A DNA stretch of 64,000 nucleotides, taken from NCBI GenBank assembly GCA_039619475.1, contig CM077116.1:303402464-303466463 (forward strand). Direction: 5' to 3'. How positions within the stretch are numbered: position 1 is the stretch's first letter; each line of letters opens with the position of its first letter. A program made the position numbers and the translations under genes. The notes under the pieces are model-generated. The model was not told where the DNA came from. It saw only the letters and a list, made by a program, of their open reading frames with translations, and searched no databases. The stretch is from Icerya purchasi. Taxonomy: Eukaryota; Arthropoda; Insecta; Hemiptera; Monophlebidae. Below, one piece after another: positions 11,736 through 23,040 of the stretch.

Positions 11736-11963
11736 GTTGCGTATAAATTGAACAACATTTCCGGAAGTTTTAAAATTAACATTCAGATCACCGACGAGAA
11801 TTTATCGGAAAAAATCTGCAATAATTTTGACACAAACGCCATCAAATTCAGTGTTCGAAGAAGTCATGAAGTTTGGACAACCATCGTGCTAGAATTTAAC
11901 CATTAGCCGAGTTTCGAAAATTTTCCATAGAACGCGACCGCAACCTATTTTCCTTGGGGTTAC

Positions 11964-12238
11964 GAGTAAAAGTAAAGTGAGTTCCATACCCTTAACAGGG
12001 CGTCGGGATTGTGAAGTTAAGGTTCATAATGTACTAAGCCTAATGGATCTGATGAGAATATTGGGGCCAGTTTCTTTCTACTTGGGATCCGCCTTTACTT
12101 TCCCAGATTTCGCTGGTACCCAATTATTTCAGGCTGGGTAAGCTTGGGAGCGACTTGGATCCGGGACGAGACAAGTCTCGAATCCGTGACCTCCGACTTG
12201 GTAGCCAAGCACCTTAACCACTAGGCTACCACGCTGCC
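11964..12238 (-). mobile_element. tRNA-derived SINE, essentially complete
   Basis: On the minus strand, A-box TAGCCTAGTGG and B-box GATTCGAGAC are spaced as in a tRNA promoter. The body continues through AAGTCGCTCCCAAGC, GGGAAAGTAAAGGCGGATCC and ACCTTAACTTCACAATCCCG to a tail ACTTTACTTTTACT. A 9-bp direct repeat TGGGGTTAC flanks it (11955-11963 and 12239-12247), as expected for a LINE-mediated insertion. Length about 275 bp. This is the best copy of the family in the window. Confidence 0.85.
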
Positions 12239-12251
12239 TGGGGTTACTAGT

Positions 12252-12335
12252 ATATCAGAGAAATCTGAGAAACCACAGGTGGCCACAAAGAAACTGGCAT
12301 TAATTTCCTTCAGATCCCCATTAGAGCCCTCTTAA
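12252..12335 (+). repeat. SINE internal fragment, opposite orientation
   Basis: CAGAGAAATCTGAGAAA and the following segment through AACTGGCATTAA match the interior of the SINE at 5313-5530. Head and tail are absent. Confidence 0.5.
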
Positions 12336-13085
12336 GTACATTCTGAAAAGCGCAATTAGATAATTCCTTGATACCTTAAGAATATTTGCGACTTACTTTA
12401 CTTCTACTCGTACTTTGCATATAAAATATTATAATGAACAAAAGTGTTCTCATAAAAACAAATGTGTATTAGCGCTGTTTTTTTTTTGTTTTTTTTTTTA
12501 CTAGCCGGCTGGTTTGATTTCTATAGTTAAACCATTTTTAATTTTTGACTACTTTAACTGAATTCTGTATGCAGTATAGGGATTAAGAAATTCGAAGCAA
12601 ACTTGGTACATCCTGGGGCATTATAATAATAATTTTTTGTCTATATTTGCATCGATTTTTAATGCAACTGACTGAAATTAACTGAATTTTCAGGCCAAAA
12701 AACAAAAATAAAAAAGCAAAAAACACTCAAAGTCCACGAAACAAATAAAACGCGCAACAGTTAAAACAATTGCACAGATGTAACACAGTAAGAAAAGAAA
12801 GCAAGAAAAAAAAAAAGCATCGTGTTCCATCTCAAATTATCGGAACAAGCTGTGAGACATGGATAATGGATACCTATCATTTACTCGATCGTAATGTCTT
12901 CTCTACCCTATTCAACATTACTGAAATAAAACATTTTAGTCTATACGCTTAAATTTTAATAGCTAGTTCTTCTTAACAAAATCAGCTTTCTTGAATGTTT
13001 ATAGTTTTACTTTGTTAATATTTTATCTTGCAAACGCATATCTATGAGTTTCGTTCCAGCTTTCATGGTTCCTGGTGTTTTCATG
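12336..13085. other. No recognisable feature
   Basis: AT-rich, with T and A runs; no supportable gene. Confidence 0.4.
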
Positions 13086-13089
13086 TGCC

Positions 13090-14870
13090 ATGTACTGCCG
13101 CTAGGCCAGAGGAACAGGATTAATCACGGAAGGAGTTAAATTTTACTATAGAGATTGGAGTGTTTTAGGAATTGGAGGAGGGAATGTTTTTTAGATAGAT
13201 CATCAGAAAGTATTTCGGGAAGAGAGAGAGGATGGTCGAGGAGATGGAATCTTTCAATGTGAAGGAGTGGACATGATGTTAGGATGTGTGCGATTGTTGT
13301 AGGCGAGTTGCAAAAGGAGCACTGAGGGACAGATTATTTTGTTAGGAGATGAGAGTGGGACAGTGAGAGTCGGGCCATCTTTCGTGGCAGTATCGGCTAG
13401 GAGGTTTCCAGGTATTCCGACATGAAATGGAACGCATGCGAACGCGATTCGATTTTTAGATGATGTGAGACCACGAATAATTTATTTTGCGAGAGGGTGT
13501 TGATGTTTAAATTGATATTTCAAGATGGAATGAAGCGCATCGCGAGAGTCTGAACAAATGAGGTATGGAGAAAGAGAATCGGAGGAAACTATATCATCTA
13601 ACACGAGTTTGATGGCACAAAGCTCGTCTGATAAAACTGGTCATGAGAACCTTAGCGAGATTTTATCCGAGGTGGTTGTTCCACATCTTGTACGCTCCAT
13701 CAGTGAAGATAATACGATGGTTTGGAAATTGTTGAATCAGTTCGTTGAACTTGGATAGAATTATGTTTTAGGAAATTGTGAGAGACTGAGGTTCATGGAA
13801 ATTTGGAAGGTAGACCGCTGAGGAATAGCAGATGAAGAAGATGTGCATGGAGTTGGAAGGTAGACCGCTGAGGAATAGCAGATGAAGAAGATGTGCATGG
13901 AGTTGGAAGGTCCAAGTTCAATGAGGTAATGGGATGGTTAGCCTGTCTAGATAGAGTGAAAATTGAGCGTAATTGTGTAGAATGTTGTTGTACCAATTTA
14001 TATGAAGGAAGATATGGGTTTGTTTGGGTGTAAAGGCGGATGTTGAGTAGAGTGATGTTACAATGATAGTGTAAATTCTCCAGCTTCGCACAGGATGCTG
14101 TCTATAGCAGACGTTGGAAAAGCTCCAACTAATAATCTGATTGCGGAGTGATGTATAGCATTGAGGTAGTCGAGAAGCGATCTATTTACAGAGCTGTAAA
14201 CTGAAGAGCCATAGTTGAATCTAGATTTGATCAATAAATTGTAAATTTTTAAGAGTGAGAGCGGTCTGAGCCGTAGGTTTTAGTTGAAAGTTTTTTGATA
14301 ATATTCAATTTCTTCATGCAGTTATTCTTCAAGTTGTTCATATAAAGCTTCCATGATAGTCTTTTGTCGAATATCATTCCGAGATATTTCACGGAATCAG
14401 AAGTTGTTAATAGCGCGAGTTATCTATGTAGATTTTGGTTTCATGTGAGCAGCATCTGTTTCGGCAGAAATGGATGGCTGTTATCTTGGTTGGAGAGAAC
14501 ATGAAATCATTATTGGTCGCCCATGTGTAAAGATAGTCCATAGCATGTTGAAGGATTTCATTTCCTAGCGTTATATCTGAGCAGGTCATGAACATTACGA
14601 AGTCGTCAGCGAAAAGAGAAAAGCGAATTGGAGCATGGATTTGATCGGCTATGCTATTTATGCCAATACTGAACAGTGTCACGACTGAGGCCCGACCCTT
14701 GTGGGACAGCATTTTGGAGAAGGTGAAGTTGGGAGTGGATGTGGCCTAGACAAACATACAATTGCCTATGAGAGAGGAAATTTTGGATGAATTTTGCCAA
14801 GTGACCGTGAATTTTCCACTTATGCAGCATTGAAAGTATGATGTATCTCGTTCCAGTTTTCATTTTCGAG
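13090..14870 (-). pseudogene. I-type LINE ORF2: reverse transcriptase, RNase H and C-terminal zinc motif, degraded
   Basis: Reading down the minus strand: a reverse-transcriptase segment (HGHLAKFIQNFLSHRQ, NAVPQGS), the catalytic box FSLFADDFVMF at about 14610, thumb pieces (YLGMIFDKRLSWKLYMNNLK, SRFNYGSSVYSS), then an RNase H domain with its recognisable acidic blocks: IIFTDGA, DELCAIKLVLDDI, YLICSDSRDALHSILK and VPFHVGIPGNLLADTATKDG (about 13700-13400). It finishes with a zinc-binding-like C-terminus CSFCNSPTTIAHILTSCP. Such elements use reverse transcriptase and RNase H to make and clear DNA:RNA hybrids during insertion. Stops and frameshifts are frequent and a 50-bp tandem duplication lies inside. 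It is more diverged from the 31-38 kb element than the copy at 14880-15800 is. Confidence 0.8.
13803..13910. repeat. 50-bp tandem duplication
   Basis: A 50-base unit beginning TTGGAAGGTAGACCGCTGAG occurs twice without differences, plus 8 bases of a third unit. It lies inside the degraded LINE at 13090-14870. The period of 50 is not a multiple of 3, so it adds to the frame damage. Confidence 0.95.
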
Positions 14871-14879
14871 ACCTTTGAC

Positions 14880-15800
14880 TCGCCTGAAGATAAAGATTAT
14901 GTTCGCTCCAAGTTTGATCACTGTTCATTTATCTATGGCTGTGCTTTCAAATCTCTTCTTTCCAAATTAGATAGAATACAGAATTCCTGTCTCCGTCTAT
15001 GTCTCAGTGCTCTTAAATCCTCTCCTATTTCATTAATGCTTGCTGAATCTAATACATCTCCTCTTTCAGTTCGAAGATCTTATTTCGGCTATCGTTTTCT
15101 TTCTAAACGTGTACCTTGCATTTCCTCTCAACTTATCCCTTCCTACATTTCCATTGCCAGAAACTGGTGTTTTGTTCCTAATAAAATTCCCATCTTAGCC
15201 CCTTTATATCTCGCCGTCTTAGTTATTTTTTGTCCCATATAATTTCCAGCAATAATCTTCCTTACTTTTCCTTCAATTATTTTGATCTCATACACCCTCC
15301 AAAAGTAGTATATTTTCTTTCTAATTTCTCCAGGTCTATGCCTCAGGCGATTACTAAACAAGAATTTCACGGCATTATCAGTTCCCTCTTTCCTTCTCAT
15401 GTACTCATCTTCACTGATGGCTCTAGGGGGCATAGTGGCGTCGGGGCTTCCTTTATTATCCCCATTTTTAATTTTTCCGAATCCTTTCGTCTTCCGCCTT
15501 TCTGTTCTATTTTTACAGCCGAATTGATAGCTGTCCTTTATGTCTCCTCCAATTGTAATTTTTCCCACTATCTGATAATATCTGATTCCATAAGTGCCCT
15601 TCATGCTATAGTTTACCTCGTCCCCCTCCCTCATCAGACTTTATCATTCTTCATATAAGATCTCTCATTTAAAATTTTTCCTTTCATCACTCTATCCATG
15701 TTGATCTGCTGTGGGTTCCTGGTTTCATAAAGGCATCGAGAGTAATGAAACGGCGGATGCTTTAGTTTAGGTTGCTGCCCGTTCCCGCTTTTACTTTAAA
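14880..15800 (+). pseudogene. I-like LINE ORF2 fragment, same family as the 31-38 kb element
   Basis: The plus strand gives SKFDHCSFIYGCAFKSLLSK, then LDRIQNSCLRLCLSALKSSP, SVRRSYFGYRF and, after a frameshift at about 15220, SSNNLPYFSFNYFDL and the RNase H start FTDGSRGHSGVGASFIIP, then FTAELIAVL and LIISDSISALHAI. The corresponding pieces of the 31-38 kb copy are SKFDYCSFIYGSASKSLLSK and FTDGSKGPNGVGASFIIP, so this is the same family but clearly older. A broken WVPG segment and NETADAL follow at about 15710-15760. 5'-truncated in the thumb region; not functional. Confidence 0.85.
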
Positions 15801-15826
15801 ATAAGATTCTTAGTACTAATCTATGA

Positions 15827-16106
15827 AGTTCAGAAAAGCGGGTGCAAATGAATATTGTATGTTGTAAGTCGTCTGTGACATCCATATCACAGTACTGACA
15901 GTTCTTAGATTCACTTAGTTTGAAACGATATAAATATTCATTGAATTTACACCATGCCCTGTGAGAATTTGGGCATTGAAGAAGTCTATATTTAAGTTTT
16001 TTATTTTTAGTCTGTTCAATGTTTTAGGGAAGAATATGTAAGTTTTGCGACCAGTATTATCTACATCCCAGCGGTCTTGCCAAATGCTATATACCTTATC
16101 ATTGAT
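15827..16106 (-). repeat. Left arm of a 280-bp inverted duplication of LINE sequence
   Basis: The reverse complement of this segment matches 16388-16666 at roughly 96 percent by eye, with the arms separated by 281 bases. Read on the minus strand it carries the same C-terminal LINE protein segment as the right arm. Confidence 0.9.
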
Positions 16107-16810
16107 CTTGCATTTATCTTAATAAAAAAATACTCCAAAAGGTAAACAAATTTCAGAGAAAATTTTTATTAAACATATCATCGTTATATAAAACAGCACC
16201 TTCCTCAGCGGCCTGTATTTTAGCTAACATCCTCCCATTAGATCTGTTTCTGATTAAACATGCTATTATTTCAGAGTACAGAATAACTGGAGATCTGAAC
16301 CTGGTCACAAACATTAAATTTTTGAATGACCCTGATATAATCAACGTCTTAGGTAAAACCCCGGATATTAGGAGAATAAAAAATTACATCAATGATAAGG
16401 TACTTAGCATTTGGCAAGACCGCTGGGATGTAGATAATACTGGTCGCAAAACTTACATATTCCTTCCCTAAAACATTGAACAGAGTAAAAATAAAAAACT
16501 TAAGTATAGACTTCTTCAATGCCCAAATTCTCACACGGCACGGTAAATTCAATGAATATTTATATCGTTTCGAACTAAGTGAATCTAAGAACTGTCAGTA
16601 CTGTGATATGGATGTCACAGACGACTTACAACATGCAATATTCATTTGCACTCGCTTTTCTGAACTAAGGGGAAAATATAAAATCAACCAAAATTGCTCA
16701 CTTAACATAACTAATAAAAATGCTAAACAACAGTTCTTGCATATTTTCATGACGTAATGGAACTCTAAAAATAAAACAACCGCGTGGTCAACTATTCTAA
16801 ATGTTATCAC
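16107..16810 (+). pseudogene. R1/I-like LINE C-terminal fragment
   Basis: The plus strand encodes, with frame changes, ILANILPLDLFLIKHAIISE, NDKVLSIWQDRWDVDNTGRK, DFFNAQILTRHGKFNEYLYR, SKNCQYCDMDVTDDLQHAIF and CTRF. The order (a W-rich segment, LTxHGxFxxYLxR, CxxC...HxxxxC) is the C-terminal zinc-binding region of R1-type and related LINEs. Reverse transcriptase is absent. It contains the right arm (16388-16666) of the inverted duplication. A GT run and T runs follow at 16858-16893. Confidence 0.7.
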
Positions 16811-16882
16811 ATACGAACGTGTTCTCTCTCTTTTCCTAAGGTTATTATAAAATCAATATATGTGTGTGTGTGTTTTTTTTTT

Positions 16883-17512
16883 GTTTTTTTTTTAACCCCC
16901 CTTTGGGAATGTCAACAAAGGATCTTCGCCCAGAAACGAAACAAAGGAGAAGGATCAGTTAGATGTATAGTCGGTGTCAAATATTGATAAGATAAAGGAA
17001 CTGAGGATAGGAACAACTGAGATCGACGGAAACGATAAGATATACGAGGCACAATAAGGAGTAGGGAGTTTGAGTGACAGCAGATTGGAATACAAAGAGG
17101 TACGTTCGTTCACGAGGGATGAACATTCAAATAGGATATGGTCAGGATCACAGACGGCTTCGTCGTCAGAATGAAGAGGATATTTAAGGAAAAGTGCGAG
17201 ACGAAAACGAAGACGTGAGGAAGGAAGAAGAGTATGATTCAGACGTAAACGGATAATAGGGACAATAACGGAGCGGTGAAGCGAAGGAAAATCGTAAAAC
17301 CAAGGCCGCGTGGGAAGATTAGGTTGGATGGAAAAATAAAAGGAAGGATGATTAGAAAAGGAGGAAACGTAAAAATCTGACCAAAATCTAACATGAAACT
17401 TTTTGCACAATGGGAGTAAATTAGAAACGGGAATTTTAGAGAGAAAAAAAGCGGGAGGATACAGCAATCTGAGCCAAGGAATCTGCCATTTCGTTACCCT
17501 CTATCCCCATAT
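16883..17512 (-). mobile_element. 5'-truncated copy of the 31-38 kb I-like LINE
   Basis: About 630 bases match 31527-32153 at roughly 97 percent by eye, starting at the poly-A end (here a T run) and the conserved tail motif and stopping in the RNase H domain at HMGIEGNEMADSLA. It carries the ORF2 C-terminus with the zinc-like DDEAVCDPDHILFECSSLVN. It has a small change relative to the other copy around 17180-17200. Such 5' truncation is usual for LINE insertions. No clear target duplication was found. Confidence 0.9.
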
Positions 17513-17774
17513 GACTGTGGTTGTGTATATAATATATTCCCTTATTAGTTATATTGAATAAATAATATTTATATTACTATCTGTATCCTACAATTGTAAT
17601 CCACATGTGATAAAAAATTTTATATATTTCATAACATGTCTTAATTATAAGCGTTTTATAAACATTTGTAAGAATGTATTTGTGACTAAGCTTATGTATC
17701 ACAAGTACAGTTCCGTATCTACTGTATAAAAAACATCTATTATCCTTAAGTAAGAAATTTCACTCTTAATTTTC
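17513..17774. other. No recognisable feature
   Basis: AT-rich spacer between two I-like fragments. Confidence 0.4.
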
Positions 17775-18176
17775 GTCGGATATGTACCCTTCTTCTTTTA
17801 CCAATGATAGTTCCTTCTATATCTCAATTCAACCTAACCTTCCTACTAATTCTTTCAAAATTCCCTTCTTTTCCACGTTTTGTTATTGTCCCTATTATTC
17901 GCCTACGCTTCAATCACACTCTATTACTCGCTTCCCCTTTTTTGGTATCTCTTTGGTTTCCTCTCCTTATTGTTATCTATATCCGAATGAGGAACTTATC
18001 TGTGATGCTAATAACATTTTCTTTGAGTGTTCTGCTCTTTCTGCGGAGGAACGCTCTTCCCTTTATTTACTCCTTTTAAAGTCAAGGCTTCCTGCTCCCT
18101 ACTGTGTTTCCTATATTCTGTCCCTTTCTTTTCAGTTTGTGTCCTGCCATTTTCGATCGAATTAAGTTTTAATTAG
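17775..18176 (+). mobile_element. I-like LINE family, C-terminal fragment
   Basis: The plus strand reads SSFYISIQPNLPTNSFKIPF, LICDANNIFFECSALSAEER and PAPYCVSYILSLSFQF. The corresponding pieces of the 31-38 kb element are SSFYFSIQPNLPTRPWFYDF and CDPDHILFECPSLVNERT. A diverged member of the same family, joined tail to tail with the next fragment at a T run. Confidence 0.75.
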
Positions 18177-18780
18177 TTTTTTTTTTTTTTTTTTTATGGG
18201 TTCGTCAACATGAACATTAGCCCAAGAACAATGGAACAGAGAGGTAAGAGAGACACAGATCCTTACACGATCAGAGATATCCAACAGAAAGGAATCAAGA
18301 GCTAGAATAACCAAAGGAGAAGGAAGAGAGAAAATTAATGAAGCACGGTATAGAGCAGGAATACCGGTCTGTAAGAGGAAGGAATAAAAAGAAGCTTGTT
18401 CAGTTGAAAACGACGAACAACTGAACATTATATGATCGGTATCACAAATAAATTAATTGTTGGGAGGGTGCAATGGACAATAAGGAGAAGGCGCGAGAGA
18501 TTAACGGAGCAGCGAGGAAGGAAGTAAACCTTAAACGCAGGCGGTAAATCGCAGAGAAGTTGGAACGGTACATAGAAGGAAAGTTATTAAACCGCGCGAA
18601 GCGTGGAAGGGAAAGTTGAATAAAAAAGAAAAAGGTGTTCGAGTTGGAGAATGAGAAGACTTAGGGAGTTAAGCCATAGTCTGAAATGAGCAACTGCAAA
18701 AATATTAGAAGCTGCTAAGGCAGGAAGAAACCTACCCGAAGAGGAGAATATAATCGAGCGAAAGATTTAATAAGTTAACT
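18177..18780 (-). mobile_element. I-like LINE family, 3' fragment
   Basis: The minus strand starts from a purine-rich (coding pyrimidine-rich) segment and ends FYSFLLQTGIPALYRASLIF, SLPSPLVILALDSFLLDISD and a poly-A tail (T run at 18178-18195). The C-terminal pattern matches the family, but the sequence is clearly different from the 16883-17512 copy. Upstream of 18430 only the base composition supports it. Confidence 0.55.
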
Positions 18781-18833
18781 CTTCTTCCTATTGTCTCTGG
18801 GTGAGGTCCCTGGTCGACGAGCCTAAAAAAAAA
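18781..18833 (+). mobile_element. Stub of an I-like LINE 3' end
   Basis: TCTCTGGGTGAGGTCCCTGG followed by TCGACGAGCC and an A run is the family tail motif alone; the body is missing or fused to the preceding inverted fragment. Confidence 0.5.
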
Positions 18834-20700
18834 ATAATTTTTAGCGGGGTATTTAAATTTGAATAACTAGATAATAATTCTTAAAATGTAACCTTAATAA
18901 TAGCCAGATTTTCTACCTCTTGAAAGGTAATTTACTCAATTCTTTCTGGATTGTATTTTGAATTTCGTAACACGTTGTGTATTTTATTTTTGACTACCAG
19001 TGTCGCAATTTCAAGGATAATTTCTGGTAAAAGTTTGTTCTTCCTTTAACTTTGTTAATTGAAGGTACCGCGATAAGTTTTTCTCTCTTCGCTAACATCA
19101 AAAAACATACGTCACAAAAAGGCACCAACAAATTATTACATTTGTCTCTTTCATTTTTAACTAATGTTTCGACTTTCCTATATATATATATATATATATA
19201 TATATACCATATACATATTTGTATAAAAAAGTACGTTTGCCTTTGTGACATTTTTTCTTCTTCTTGAGCTCGTCAATTAGGGCCTTACACGAATGAAATA
19301 GCAATATTTTTCGATCAAACAAAATGTCCGTCACTCAATCAAAATGTTTCTTCGTTAAATATAATGTCTTCGCTGGCGACGAAAATGTGCAGCCTACCAG
19401 TTTCATTATACATCCGCATTCGCGAGAACGATACAGTTATTATGTCGGTACTGCGAATATTGTTCATCAAAACTAATTGTAATTTACTGATTTTTCGCGA
19501 ATAATGATACATTTTAAACAATAAGACCACCGACATGAAATGTACCAAACAAAAGACATCCATACAGATAACGGATGTGGTGAAAACAGCCAGACACTAA
19601 TCTGAAGCGTCCAGCTTGGAAATTTGCTATGTTTCTAAATGTTCCATTAGCATCAAACGAATGACCAAAATTTAGACCAGAAAATCAAATTACACCGCTC
19701 TCCTTTGGCCGCATCTCTTAATTTCATTATTTATCTTTTATTTCGCTCTGCTGAATCCGCTTGTCATTCCCAGTTTGATCATTGCACGCTTCTTGGATTG
19801 TAAATCGATTTTGTGATTTTGTCTTTTACTTTTCTTTCTTGACTAGCTATTTATCGTTATCTTTTTTCTTTTTTTTTTCTCATTATGTCCAGTTTTTTTT
19901 TTGTTTTTTTTTTTTTTTGTGAGCATCCAGCACAAATTTCTTCTCTGCTGCGATTTTATTCCCTTGAGGCTCTTGCAGGTGAACCGTAGAACTTCGCTTA
20001 CTCGTTATGTCGTGAAATTTTTTGTAAAAATAGAAAAAAAAAAAAAAAAGGAAATATATATTTTTAACTTTTTTTTTTTTTTTTTGATAAATATTTGACG
20101 GAAACTTTTTTACAACTTTAAACTATCGTCTTCTATAGCGGTTGCATGATTTACTTGATCGGCGATTCTTCTTTCTATTGTTACCCGCCTGTTTACCTTT
20201 ATATTTTCGGCTGGTACTTTGAATTTTTACTGCGTAGGGAATTTAAGAAGACGCGCCCTTTTCGAATTCCATGGAATTGTAAAAAGAAAGCCGCGAAACT
20301 GTTATTATTTAAAATTCGATAACTTCAAGTTGTCAATCAGTTGTTTTAAAAATATTTTCAAAATTTTATTTCAATCGCGAATATTAATAATAATCATCAA
20401 TCAGTCAATCAAAACATTTATATTTATAAACTGTAAGTAACAAAATATTGTACAACGAGTACAAATGCGTGAGGTGCGCGTCTAGTGGCCATACAATAAT
20501 TTGTTTCAAGCGTGCGTGATAATATATGCGAATGAGTTATGAAACTATATCGAAATGGTTATAAGTGTACGCGTTATTGTAACTTTTAATAGAGAGCGCA
20601 TACTTAAAATACAGGTTTTAGTTTACCATTTAATCTTATGTCAAGTATAAATAACTTATACAGCGTTTGCAGTAATATTATCATTTAAGCCTCGAAGACC
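18834..20700. other. No recognisable gene; homopolymer-rich
   Basis: AT-rich, with a (TA)n tract at 19180-19206 and long T and A runs at 19870-20085. The runs could fold on each other but show no other organisation. Confidence 0.4.
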
Positions 20701-20704
20701 TTTT

Positions 20705-21300
20705 GCTACGAGAGATTTTCAATTATTTCTTTCCGCCGCTATGTCTTCCCATTTTTTTAAAGTATCCAAACTACATTCTTTTAATATTCTTCACAGATGA
20801 TCTCTAAATCGAAATCTTGGCTCACCAAGAGGTCTAGTTCCACATGACAGAAGAACTTTTGGGAGTCTGAAACGCTCCATTCTTAAAATGTGCCCTGTCC
20901 ATCGTAAGCAATTTCGATAAAGTAAAAATCGAATTGAACTGCAGTTCGCTCGGTTTAATGATGAAACCATCGGACGCAAGTGTACGCTGCTGAAAGTTTT
21001 CTAGTAACTTGATACGCCTCTTATAAAGATCTCTGAACAGTGCAGGTGAAACAATAGCTTTGTATACTACAAGTTTAGTCTCTTCAGAAACAGGGTGCTT
21101 GTTCCGGAAAACTTTTTTATTCTGTCGGAATACTGCATTTGAAGCTGAATGAATTCTGCTTTGTATTTCATTGTCTAAACGCGAGTCACAACATACGATG
21201 CAACCCAGATATCTGAACTGATGAACCACATCAAGGCTTTTGCCATTTATTTTGAATGCTAGATTATTGCCGATATTGCTTCCGGTTGGCTGAATAACAA
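20705..21300 (-). pseudogene. RTE-like LINE, reverse transcriptase thumb and C-terminus
   Basis: The minus strand reads QFRYLGCIVCCDSRLDNEIQ, SRIHSASNAVFRQNKKVFRN, TKLVVYKAIVSPALF, LYKRRIKLLENFQQRTL, then in another frame RWTGHILRMERFRLPKVLL and GEPRFRFRDHL. FRYLGS-like, RRIKxLExFxQR and RWxGHxxRM are hallmarks of RTE-like elements. Stops and frame changes abound and the YADD box is missing. A (TA)n tract begins beyond its upper end at about 21329. Confidence 0.8.
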
Positions 21301-21322
21301 TTTTGGTTTTGTTTCCGTTTAC

Positions 21323-21328
<6 letters not shown>

Positions 21329-21374
<46 letters not shown>

Positions 21375-21500
21375 TACAAAGTAATTCTTAGGCCGGCCCC
21401 CATTAGATTTTACAAATGGCCCAATTATATGTAACGAAAGTTAAATGTTAAATGAAAACGTCATTCTTAATCAGGCATCCATTAGATTTTGTAACAAGGA
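21329..21500 (+). repeat. (TA)n tract and 5' fragment of the hairpin/TA repeat, copy D
   Basis: After a TA tract of about 40 bases comes TTACAAAGTAATTCTTAGGC followed by CGGCCCCCATTAGA, matching the start of copies A and B. The hairpin end is absent, so this copy is truncated. Confidence 0.55.
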
Positions 21501-22211
21501 GTGATTTAAGTTAATGTGATTTATATCCTTTTGAAGTATGTTAAGTTGTTTCGGTAGCGTAATAAAATTTATGGTATAAATTATTGGTTGTATTTTTTTT
21601 TTATTACATAAAAATCTACATATGTAGATGGATATATTTGAAGCTGTAAGTTTACAGTTTTTTGGTGAGCGGTGTTTCTACATCTGAAATAAGCAATCTA
21701 TTTCGGATAGGTAGTTAAGATAGATGTGTTCGCATCTACTTTATCATATAGTTGATTATAATTTTACGTCTTTTTTTGTAATCTTTTAAAAACGGTTTTA
21801 TGTTCTCTGGTAATTAGTTGAAAACGTATGCCCCTAGGTAGATTAGTTGTATTATTTCTAAGTAGTATTTCTTAAATTTTAGCATAATGGCTTTTTCAAT
21901 GTTGCTCAATCTGTTGATTCCTGGGTTTACTTTAATACTGAATTGGTCTTTATTAATATTAAAGTCTAAGAGTTGCATTTTGCATAATTCTGCAACATTT
22001 AATATTTGTTGTAACATGTTTATTTGCCGGTTCATGTATTTCAGAATGGAATTTTGTAATGTAACTATAGGTCCGATATGTGCATCGGCAAAAATGGACT
22101 AACACCGGATGACGTAGATGGGAACGGAGTGCAATGTTGAAATATATAGTGGGATGTACTGAAAGACTTGCTCAACTGTCAAGCAGTGTGCCTGAACAAC
22201 GAAAGTTGAGT

Positions 22212-22245
<34 letters not shown>

Positions 22246-22399
22246 CAAAGATAAATTTATAGCAACATCCGTGAGAACAAATATAAACGCGATAAACTGA
22301 AAAATTCTGAAGATAGAAATATTGAAACAAAACCGGTGACAGAAGTAAATAAGTAAAATTTAGACACCTAAGAAATCCGTCTTGACGAAAACTTCTCAT
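21501..22399. other. Unassigned; includes a (GT)n microsatellite
   Basis: A 73-codon minus-strand frame (21814-22035) extends upstream without a start as GPIVTLQNSILKYMNRQINM; it looks protein-like but I cannot name a family. A (TG)n run lies at 22214-22242. Confidence 0.3.
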
Positions 22400-23040
22400 C
22401 TCTGGATCAAATTAATTTGCGTCTGCGATCTCCAACTATTTGCGCTGTTGAGAGGAACTTGGAATTTTCGTCCGTCAGTAGTTGTTCGTTCACTCAGATT
22501 CGTACGTTAGCAGATAGATCGATAAAATCCAGATCCTTCTGCACCGGTTTCGTGATACGTGAATTTTTAAAAGGATTTGTTTTCATTATATTCAAAATCG
22601 TATTGCTATATTGTTCGGATGAAGTTGGTTGGGTAATTTTGGAAGACGGTGGCAGCAATCTATGTTTTTTGGTCTTATTGTTGGAGTTTCGGTTGTAGTG
22701 TCTGTTTTTTCTACTATTTCAAAAGCGTTCTTTTAAATTTTTATCTTTAGTGGAGGTTAGACTTAAGTTGTTGAATGCAGTTTGAATAATAGGTGAAGAC
22801 GAATTTGAACGGCAACCTTTGCACAATCGCTTGAGCCTTAATTTTTTTTGATTTTTGAGTACAAGAAGATTGAGCTATACCAGCGCGAAATTGAAGTGAA
22901 GTGCGTTATCACATTTATCGCAGGTTGCGAAGTCACCGTTGGAAGATCGTTTTGTACAATTTGCAGCGATTTTAAAACGTAGCGCCAAAAAAGAAATATC
23001 TGACGATTTGTTCAATCGGAGTGATGCTGTGTAACGTAAT
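22400..23040 (-). pseudogene. Possible LINE ORF1 with PHD-like cysteine cluster
   Basis: The minus strand reads CTKRSSNGDFATCDKCDNAL followed by HFNF, then after a stop LVLKNQKKLRLKRLCKGC and, further on, KHRLLPPSSKITQPTSSEQY, SNTILNIMKTNPFKN. A C...CxxC...H start followed by a basic linker resembles the zinc-finger ORF1 proteins of some LINEs, which bind the element RNA. There is no adjoining reverse transcriptase, and stops are present. Family membership is an inference from cysteine spacing only. Confidence 0.3.

Noticed and set aside
19860..20085. Long A and T runs as a hairpin
   Set aside because: Homopolymer pairing only; no conserved arms.
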